From: Amycolatopsis circi
GTDB taxonomy: Bacteria; Actinomycetota; Actinomycetes; Mycobacteriales; Pseudonocardiaceae
DNA length: 57,270 nucleotides
NCBI RefSeq assembly: GCF_003385235.1
Contig: NZ_PQIA01000054.1
Coordinates: 1 to 57,270 of the forward strand
Direction: 5' to 3'
Below the pieces are notes generated by a model that saw nothing but the letters and a program-made list of their open reading frames with translations, did no database searches and was not told where the DNA came from. The first letter of the stretch is position 1. The number at the start of each line of letters is the position of its first letter. Position numbers and translations under genes: made by a program. Positions 51,929 to 57,270 of the stretch are shown in pieces.

Positions 51929-53367
51929 TCGCTCTCCCTTTCGGCTTGTTCGCGCGTTCGCGCAGCCGCGACCATCGCCACCGCGAGCAGCGACAACGCC
52001 CCGACGAGCACGAACGCGATGGTGTAGGAGGAATCGGCGTAAACCGGCTGCCCGCCGGCGACGGCGACCACCTGCATGGCCAGCACGATGAAGATCACCT
52101 GGACGCCGGCGCTGGACCCAAGGCTCTGCAGCAGGCTCACCACCCCGGCAGTCACTCCCTGCTGCTCGGCCGGGACCGCGGCGATGACCAAGTTGGGCAC
52201 CGCTCCGAGTGCGAGCCCGCTGCCCGCGCCGCTGACCAGGTACGCGGTCACCACCTGCCAGGACTCGCCGTGCACGAACGCGAGCGCGAACGCACCGACA
52301 GCCATCAGGATCGCGCCGGCCGCCAGCAGCCGCGGAGGACCGAACCGGCGGGCCAGCGCTCCGATCGCGAGGCCGCCGAGCATCGTCGTCACGCCCGCGG
52401 GCACGAGGTAAAGCGGAACCCCGCTCGCGGTGACTCCGAACCCGTAGCTTCCGCCTGCGGACCGCGGCGTCTGCACCATAAGCGGGATCAGGACAGCAGC
52501 AGCGGTCACCGCAGTGGTCACCGCAGCGCCGGCGACCATGACAGTCCACACTGGACGTGCGCGCACCACGCTGAGGTCGACGAGCGGATCATCGCTGCGC
52601 CGTTGGTGCCGCCACCACGCCACTGCGGCGAGCGCACCGCAGGCCAAGGGCAGCAGAGCGGCGGTCGAGCCCCAGCCCTGTTCCGAACCGAACGTCAGGC
52701 CGAGAAGCAGCAGCGCGACTCCCCCGCCGAGCAGCAGCCCGCCCACCACGTCAAGCCGCGCGGGAACGCGGAGCGCCGATTCGGGCACCACCGACAGCAC
52801 GAGGAGCAGAGCGAGCACGCCGAGCGCGGCAAGGAACCAGAAGACCCCGCGGAATCCGAAGGCATCGATGAGATAGCCCGACAGGAACGGCCCGGCGATG
52901 GTCACCAGTCCGATGCCGGTCGTCGAGACGCTTGCCCCCAGCGCAAGCATCCTCCGGGGCAGCACGTCTCGCATCAGCGAGTACGTGAGCGGACCGGCAG
53001 CGATCATCAGTCCTTGCAGCGCACGCCCGAGGAGCACAGACCCGAAGTTCGGCGCCAGCGCCACGACCACCGAGCCGACGATCATCGCCGCGGTGAGCCA
53101 GACGATGACCTTGCGCTTGCCGCGAATGTCAGCCGATTTGCCCGCGAGCGGAACAGCGATCGCGCCTACCAGGCTGAGGATCGTGATGACCCACCCGATC
53201 TGCGCGGTGTGGAATCGCGCCGCCATCGGCGACAACGCCGGAGTGACCAGCTGGAAGGACAACGCCACCACTTCGGTCACGAACACCAGCACGATCAGCA
53301 CCGAGATCGCGCGAGCAGTGCTCATCCCGGCACTTTCTCCCGTCCGACGCGACTGCACTGTCGCCAT
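51925..53367 (-). CDS. DHA2-type MFS transporter (copy 3)
   Basis: A 480-aa membrane protein with about 14 hydrophobic segments; matching loops to the other copies are YSLMRDVLPRRMLAL, STTGIGLVTIAGPFLSGYLI and GSEQGWGS. ATG at 53367 has GGAGG about 7 bp upstream; the longer frame upstream is rejected. It is the first gene of the operon MFS, E1alpha, E1beta, E2, suggesting import of the 2-oxoacid precursor (or acetoin-like compound) or export of a product. It is divergent from the tetR gene; the shared 141-bp gap contains the CCGATCNNNNGATCNAATCA element. Confidence 0.88.
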   Translation of the reverse strand: MATVQSRRTGESAGMSTARAISVLIVLVFVTEVVALSFQLVTPALSPMAARFHTAQIGWVITILSLVGAIAVPLAGKSADIRGKRKVIVWLTAAMIVGSVVVALAPNFGSVLLGRALQGLMIAAGPLTYSLMRDVLPRRMLALGASVSTTGIGLVTIAGPFLSGYLIDAFGFRGVFWFLAALGVLALLLVLSVVPESALRVPARLDVVGGLLLGGGVALLLLGLTFGSEQGWGSTAALLPLACGALAAVAWWRHQRRSDDPLVDLSVVRARPVWTVMVAGAAVTTAVTAAAVLIPLMVQTPRSAGGSYGFGVTASGVPLYLVPAGVTTMLGGLAIGALARRFGPPRLLAAGAILMAVGAFALAFVHGESWQVVTAYLVSGAGSGLALGAVPNLVIAAVPAEQQGVTAGVVSLLQSLGSSAGVQVIFIVLAMQVVAVAGGQPVYADSSYTIAFVLVGALSLLAVAMVAAARTREQAERESE

Positions 53368-53433
53368 CGGTCCACCTCCGCTCCTTCGCGGCACCGGCCA
53401 CGGACGTGGCCTCGCTCACGTCAGCACTTTAAT

Positions 53434-53453
53434 CCGATCACTCGATCGAATCA
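53434..53453. promoter_or_regulatory. TetR-type operator between MFS copy 3 and tetR
   Basis: Fits CCGATCNNNNGATCNAATCA; the core CGATC-N4-GATCG is a perfect inverted repeat. It continues AGTGTTCGG, and a partial second repeat, TCAAGTGTTCGG, follows at 53463. It lies 67 bp upstream of the MFS ATG (53367) and 56 bp upstream of the tetR ATG (53509). Confidence 0.75.
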
Positions 53454-53508
53454 AGTGTTCGGTTCAAGTGTTCGGTAGACTCCGGAGACGAGAACTTCAG
53501 GAGGTCTC

Positions 53509-54165
53509 ATGGCCCGGCGGAAAGGACCACGCGACGGCGACGCGACCCGTGCCGCACTGGTCGACGCAGCCGCGAAACTGTTCGCGGAGCAGGGAGTGGA
53601 CGGGGTTTCGATCAGGGCGATCAACTCCGAAGCCGGCCTTGCGCCCGCTGCTGTGCATTACCATTTCGGCAGCAAGGACGCCTTGGTCAACGCGGTCCTC
53701 ATGCGGGACGGCGAGCCAGTGCGCGAGCGGATCCACCATCTCGCCGAGGAACTGGCCGCCGCGGATCGCCCGCCGACCGCACGCCAGTTGATCGATCTGC
53801 TTACCACGCCCTACCGCGAACTCATCGACCGCGACGCCGAGCGCGCCGCACAATGGCTGGCGATCTGCGGGCAGCTCAGCCTCGCTCACGACAGCCGGCT
53901 GCTCGACACCTCGTCGCTCACCAACAAACTGCTCCACGAACTCGTGGCCTGGGCCTATCCGAAGGTGTCCGCGGAGGAGCTCGAGGTCCGCTGGGCCATC
54001 GCCGCGAACACGCTGATCCAGATGACCGCGCGATGGTCGTGGGCGGTCAAAGGCGTCCCCTCCGAGGAGAGGACGCGACAGCTGGAAGCGCTCGCCGAAT
54101 TCGTGGCCGGCGGCCTTGACCACGCGATGGCGGTCGCCGCCGGACAGCGGGCGGCGGCTTCCTGA
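53509..54165 (+). CDS. TetR-family transcriptional regulator
   Basis: A 218-aa protein. Residues about 14-62 form the TetR helix-turn-helix (VSIRAINSEAGLAPAAVHYH, then FGSKDAL); the C-terminal part is a ligand-binding helical bundle without a named motif. ATG at 53509 has AGGAGG upstream. It is divergent from the MFS/E1/E2 operon and probably represses that operon, itself, the second MFS gene and the APH/acyl-CoA dehydrogenase pair, because all carry CCGATCNNNNGATCNAATCA. The ligand is probably a CoA thioester or acid of the pathway, as for many TetR regulators. It is convergent with the acyl-CoA dehydrogenase gene, 6 bp apart. Confidence 0.9.
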   Translation: MARRKGPRDGDATRAALVDAAAKLFAEQGVDGVSIRAINSEAGLAPAAVHYHFGSKDALVNAVLMRDGEPVRERIHHLAEELAAADRPPTARQLIDLLTTPYRELIDRDAERAAQWLAICGQLSLAHDSRLLDTSSLTNKLLHELVAWAYPKVSAEELEVRWAIAANTLIQMTARWSWAVKGVPSEERTRQLEALAEFVAGGLDHAMAVAAGQRAAAS

Positions 54166-54175
54166 TCCGGATCAG
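54162..54175. repeat. 14-bp perfect palindrome spanning two convergent stop codons
   Basis: CTGATCCGGATCAG contains the tetR TGA (54163-54165) and the complement of the acyl-CoA dehydrogenase TGA (54172-54174). It has no loop, so it is a poor hairpin. It may be a coincidence of two TGA stops or a compact element. Confidence 0.5.
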
Positions 54176-55383
54176 TCCGCGGGCCGGTGGCGCGCGAGTT
54201 CGCGCCGCGCCACCACCATGCGGTGAACTTCGTCCGGGCCGTCGATGAACCGCATGGTTCGCGCCTGGACCCAGAGTTCGGCAAGCGGGGTGTCTTGCGA
54301 CATCCCCTCCGCGCCGTATACCTGAATGGCCTTGTCCAGCACCCATTCGGTCACCGCGGGCGCGGCGACCTTGATGGCCGAGATGTCCGTCCGCGCGGCG
54401 CGTGCGCCTTCCGAGTCGATGACCGACGCCGCCCGCAGCACCAACAGCCGAACCTGGTCGATGCGCACTCGTGCCTCAGCGATCCAGTCCTGGATCGTGC
54501 CCTGGTCGGCCAGCCGCTTGCCAAACGCTTCCCGTTGCAGCGCGCGGGAACACAGCAATTCCAGCGCACGTTCGGCCATTCCGATCATCCGCATGCAGTG
54601 ATGGATCCGGCCCGGTCCCAGCCGTGCTTGCGCGAGCTTCGTGCCGGCCCCCTCCTCGCCCAGCAACGCAGAGCGCGGGATCCGCACGTCATCGAACTCG
54701 ACCTCGCCGTGCCCGCCGCTCGCGCCGTGGGTGAAACCGAACATCCGCAGACCGCGGACCTTGCGGACGCCTGGGGCATCCGCCGGAACGAGGACGATGC
54801 TGTACCGGGATTTCGGCGGCGCGTCCGGATCGGAGACGCCCATCACCACCAGCAAGGCGCACTCCTCGCCCAGCAGGCCGGTCGACCACCACTTACGGCC
54901 CCGGACGACGAAATCGTCGCCGTCGCGCACGATCGCGGTTCCGAGATTCGCCGGGTCCGAAGACGACACCCCGGGTTCGGTCATGCAATACGCCGACCGG
55001 ATCTTTCCTTCGAGCAAAGGGAAAAGCCAGCGCTCCCTCTGCTCCGCGGTTCCGAAGAGCGCGAGCAGCTCCATGTTCCCGGTGTCCGGCGGCGCGCAGT
55101 TGAGCGCTTCCGGGGCCACCGCCGGGCTCCACCCGGTGATCTCCGCGAGCGGCGCGTACTGGACGTTCGTCAGGCCAGCCCCGTATTCCGACTCGGGGAG
55201 GAAGAGATTCCAGAGGCCACGCCGCCGCGCCTCGGACTTCAGCCGAGCCATCGCCGCAGGACGGCTTCCCGTCTCGACGCGCTCGTCGGAGAACCGGTGC
55301 TCGACCGGGTACACCTCGTCGGCCATGAACGCCAGCAATTCGGCACGCAGCGCTTCGGTGCGCGCGTCATAGCGGAAATCCAT
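54172..55383 (-). CDS. Acyl-CoA dehydrogenase of the ACAD10/11 type
   Basis: A 403-aa FAD-dependent acyl-CoA dehydrogenase. Visible: SAYCMTEPGVSSSDPANLG (FAD/substrate loop), KWWSTG, FGFTHGASGGHGEVEFDDVR and the C-terminal QVYGAEGMSQDTPLAELW ending RFIDGPDEVHRM, the pattern of the ACAD10/11-like clade rather than of medium-chain ACADs. In that clade an adjacent or fused APH-type kinase phosphorylates a 4-hydroxyacyl-CoA and the ACAD domain eliminates phosphate to give an enoyl-CoA. It starts 10 bp after the kinase-like gene at 55394. Confidence 0.9.
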   Translation of the reverse strand: MDFRYDARTEALRAELLAFMADEVYPVEHRFSDERVETGSRPAAMARLKSEARRRGLWNLFLPESEYGAGLTNVQYAPLAEITGWSPAVAPEALNCAPPDTGNMELLALFGTAEQRERWLFPLLEGKIRSAYCMTEPGVSSSDPANLGTAIVRDGDDFVVRGRKWWSTGLLGEECALLVVMGVSDPDAPPKSRYSIVLVPADAPGVRKVRGLRMFGFTHGASGGHGEVEFDDVRIPRSALLGEEGAGTKLAQARLGPGRIHHCMRMIGMAERALELLCSRALQREAFGKRLADQGTIQDWIAEARVRIDQVRLLVLRAASVIDSEGARAARTDISAIKVAAPAVTEWVLDKAIQVYGAEGMSQDTPLAELWVQARTMRFIDGPDEVHRMVVARRELARHRPAD

Positions 55384-55393
55384 CGACAGCTCC

Positions 55394-56413
55394 TCAGATC
55401 AAGTCGAGACCGCGCGCAGCGAGCGGCAGCACCATCTCGCCGATGCCGGCGAAGCCTTCGCCGACCGTGAGCCCGCCGGCATCGCGGTAGTAGATGCCTT
55501 CGAGGATCACCGCGAGCTTGAAACAGGCGAATGCCTGGTACCACGCGAAATCTCCGACGTCCACGCCAGCGCGTTCCCGGTACCGCGCCATCAGCTCCGG
55601 CCATCCCGGGTAGTCCGCGTGGAGCCCGGCGGTGCCGGCGATAGGGTTGTCGATTCCCCGCCAGCCCTCCCAGAAGAGCCAGGCCAGCCCAAGGTCGGTC
55701 AGCGGATCCCCCAAGGTGGACATCTCCCAGTCCAGCACCGCAGCAATTCGCGGTTCGGCTCCTGGCGCGAGAATCATATTGTCGAGCCGGAAATCACCGT
55801 GGACGATCGAGGCCCGGTCGTTCCCGGGCACGTCGGCCGCGAGCTTGGTCGCGAGTTCGTCGAGAACCGGCACAGCACGTGAGCGAGAGGACTCAAGCTG
55901 TTTCGTCCACCGCCGCACTTGCCGGGACGCGAAGCCCTGCGGCCTGCCGAAATCCGCCAAGCCGACCGCTTCAGGATCGATCGCATGCAAGGCCGCCAAG
56001 GTATCCACGTACGCATGCCCGACCGCAGGGCGCTGGCCGCGGGACACGCCGACGAGATCGCCATCGGTCCGCAGGACCGTGCCAGCGACTCGCTCCATCA
56101 CGTAGAACGACGGGTCGGCTGAGGCGAGCACGACTCGGGGCACCGGAAACCCAGCGCTGCCGAGCGCCTGCTGGACCCGCGCCTCACGGGCCATGTCGTG
56201 CGCGGTGGCCAGTACGTGGCCGAGCGGAGGACGCCGCAGAACCCATTCCGACCGGCCGTCGGAGAGGACGTAGGTCAGATTGCTGCGCCCGCCGGCGAGC
56301 AGTTCGAGTTTGAGCGGTCCGGCCAGCTCGATCCGCGCTTGGTTCCGCAGCAGCCGGGCGACCAGTCCCAGGTCGACCGCCTCGGCGTGGTCGTGGATCG
56401 CCGCACCAGCCAT
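55394..56413 (-). CDS. APH-family kinase paired with acyl-CoA dehydrogenase
   Basis: A 339-aa aminoglycoside-phosphotransferase-fold kinase. The catalytic loop is IVHGDFRLDNMIL and the metal-binding segment VLDWEMSTLGDPLTDLG. This variant (HGDFRLDN, WE(M/L)STLGDP) is the ACAD10/11- and LvaA-like subgroup acting on hydroxyacyl-CoAs, not an antibiotic-resistance enzyme. It leads a two-gene operon with the acyl-CoA dehydrogenase (10-bp gap). A CCGATCNNNNGATCNAATCA site ends 29 bp upstream of its ATG at 56413. The proposed 4-hydroxyacyl-CoA phosphorylation is inferred from family and neighbour. Confidence 0.9.
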   Translation of the reverse strand: MAGAAIHDHAEAVDLGLVARLLRNQARIELAGPLKLELLAGGRSNLTYVLSDGRSEWVLRRPPLGHVLATAHDMAREARVQQALGSAGFPVPRVVLASADPSFYVMERVAGTVLRTDGDLVGVSRGQRPAVGHAYVDTLAALHAIDPEAVGLADFGRPQGFASRQVRRWTKQLESSRSRAVPVLDELATKLAADVPGNDRASIVHGDFRLDNMILAPGAEPRIAAVLDWEMSTLGDPLTDLGLAWLFWEGWRGIDNPIAGTAGLHADYPGWPELMARYRERAGVDVGDFAWYQAFACFKLAVILEGIYYRDAGGLTVGEGFAGIGEMVLPLAARGLDLI

Positions 56414-56441
56414 GCCGCATCACCTCTCCGAAAGCCCGCAT

Positions 56442-56461
56442 CCGATCAGTTGATCGAATCA
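56442..56461. promoter_or_regulatory. TetR-type operator upstream of APH/acyl-CoA dehydrogenase operon
   Basis: Fits CCGATCNNNNGATCNAATCA with the perfect core CGATC-N4-GATCG, and runs directly into a 12-bp perfect palindrome ATTCGATCGAAT (56461-56472). It ends 29 bp upstream of the kinase ATG at 56413. Confidence 0.72.
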
Positions 56462-56731
56462 TTCGATCGAATCTGGGTCAAGGGCCGGGTCGCCACGCCC
56501 GCGTCACACCCCCGGCGAAGTTCTCCTGAACGCTGCGCGCGGCGGCGCGGCGACAGACGACGCACCTCGAGGAAACAGCTCGCGACCGCATCAGGTCGCG
56601 CTTCGAATCACCAGCGCAGTGCACCCTGACAGTGATTCACGGAGTCCTCCGTGGACAGGCGAGCACGACTTTGCCGCACAGCGGGTTCCGGCACCGCCTT
56701 TGACACCACGGCCGGCTTGCCGCACTATTTT

Positions 56732-56745
56732 AGCAAGCGCTTGGT
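56732..56745. promoter_or_regulatory. Operator AGCAAGCGCTTGGT upstream of ribB
   Basis: An exact copy of the 14-bp element, 13 bp before the ribB ATG, overlapping the likely promoter and abutting the ribosome binding site GGAGG. Confidence 0.8.
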
Positions 56746-56758
56746 TTTGGAGGTCAGC

Positions 56759-57270
56759 ATGTCGTCGGAATCCGCGGTCATCGCCTTTCCCCGCAACGAG
56801 GGTTTCGACCCCGTCCCCGCCGCACTGGAGGCGCTGGGCCGCGGCGGGATCGTGGTCGTGGTCGACGACGAGGACCGGGAGAACGAGGGCGACCTGGTGA
56901 TGGCCGCCGAATTCGCCGACCCGGCCTCGATCGCGTTCTTCGTGCGGCACACCTCAGGTTTCCTTTGCGTCGCGATGCCGGAAGAGCAGGCCGACCGGCT
57001 GGGCCTTCCCCCGATGATCCCTCCGTCAGCCAACTCCGACGCGCACCGAACCGCGTTCGCGGTCGCCTGCGACGCCGCCGACGGCGTGTCCACGGGCATC
57101 TCCGCGACCGATCGCGCTCGGACCGCCCGAATCCTCGCCGCGCCCGGCACCCGACCGGAAGACCTCGCGCGCCCGGGGCACGTGCTGCCGTTGCGGGCCA
57201 GGCCGGGTGGGGTGCTCGAGCGGGCGGGCCACACCGAGGCGACTGTCGACCTCTGCCGGCTCGCCGGCAC
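56759..57270 (+). CDS. ribB: 3,4-dihydroxy-2-butanone 4-phosphate synthase domain (RibB/RibBA), runs off window
   Basis: The first 170 codons of a riboflavin-pathway enzyme, cut by the window end. The DHBP-synthase motif DDEDRENEGDLVMAAE (about residues 40-55) provides acidic Mg2+-binding residues; HTSGFLCVAMP, the AHRTAFAVACDAADGVSTGI segment and RPGHVLPLRARPGGVLERAG follow as in RibB. It converts ribulose-5-phosphate to 3,4-dihydroxy-2-butanone-4-phosphate plus formate. A GTP cyclohydrolase II domain (RibBA) may follow outside the window. ATG at 56759 has GGAGG 5 bp upstream. The operator immediately upstream is the one used by catabolic operons, so this copy is probably pathway-induced rather than a housekeeping copy. 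Confidence 0.92.
   Translation, partial: MSSESAVIAFPRNEGFDPVPAALEALGRGGIVVVVDDEDRENEGDLVMAAEFADPASIAFFVRHTSGFLCVAMPEEQADRLGLPPMIPPSANSDAHRTAFAVACDAADGVSTGISATDRARTARILAAPGTRPEDLARPGHVLPLRARPGGVLERAGHTEATVDLCRLAG

Larger units (their letters stand above)
56414..56758. other. Divergent promoter region between kinase and ribB genes
   Basis: No gene is seen in these 345 bp. It holds one copy of each of the two operator classes: CCGATCNNNNGATCNAATCA at 56442-56461 and AGCAAGCGCTTGGT at 56732-56745. No FMN riboswitch-like structure is evident, although ribB genes often have one. Confidence 0.7.

Noticed and set aside
55394..56413. Aminoglycoside resistance kinase
   Set aside because: The sequence subgroup and the adjacent acyl-CoA dehydrogenase point to a hydroxyacyl-CoA kinase.
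56480..56731. FMN riboswitch upstream of ribB
   Set aside because: I could not find the conserved FMN-riboswitch core; a catabolic operator sits there instead.
20740..56745. The regulon as a KstR2-type cholesterol-ring (HIP) cluster
   Set aside because: The motif matches the KstR2 box, but no ipdA/ipdB, fadD3, fadE30 or similar genes are present.
1..57270. CRISPR array, tRNA or rRNA genes, integrase or attachment sites
   Set aside because: None seen by eye on either strand.

Overview
The window looks like chromosome of a high-GC actinomycete, most likely a pseudonocardial one such as Amycolatopsis; the genus is an inference. The support is strongly GC-biased codons, many GTG starts, dense 4-bp ATGA/GTGA gene overlaps, a close homologue of mycobacterial F420-dependent glucose-6-phosphate dehydrogenase (Fgd1), and an SDR of the mycofactocin-associated type. 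I place 47 protein-coding genes. I see no rRNA, tRNA, CRISPR array or intact insertion sequence.

Layout. 1-651: no supported gene. 652-6794: an alpha-glucoside locus with a ROK repressor divergent from GH13 glucosidase, GPH sugar symporter and a second GH13 glucosidase, with a nested inverted-repeat operator between. 7264-11811: a compact three-gene minus-strand cassette (229-aa unknown protein, XRE-ImmA metalloprotease, 913-aa SF1 helicase) that resembles a defence or stress module. 12290-12694: an AT-rich patch driving a 66-aa membrane peptide. 12980-16626: MFS exporter, SnoaL-SDR fusion and PhyH dioxygenase. 16746-57270: about 40 kb of catabolic operons with luciferase-like (LLM) F420/flavin enzymes, seven SDRs in the window as a whole, CoA ligases, a DUF35/thiolase pair, an alcohol dehydrogenase, an operon hyuA-hyuB-SDR-phosphotriesterase-VOC-flavin reductase/IclR, a PaaK-like probable pseudoenzyme, a GH3 beta-glucosidase with two SDRs, a 2-oxoacid dehydrogenase E1alpha/E1beta/E2 set, and an acyl-CoA dehydrogenase with its APH-type kinase. 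The window ends inside a ribB/ribBA gene.

How the parts fit. Two repeated operator-like sequences tie the region together. AGCAAGCGCTTGGT (or close variants) lies 11-65 bp upstream of the starts of most of the catabolic operons, including ribB; no regulator gene obviously paired with it is in the window. CCGATCNNNNGATCNAATCA occurs three times: upstream of two MFS transporter genes (one shared with a divergent tetR) and upstream of the APH/acyl-CoA dehydrogenase pair. It is the likely operator of that TetR protein. Inference: the locus imports, deglycosylates, oxidises with F420H2 or reduced flavin, CoA-activates and beta-oxidises an unidentified, probably cyclic or terpenoid-like carbon source. 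fgd supplies F420H2 and ribB supplies flavin. The actual substrate cannot be read from the sequence.
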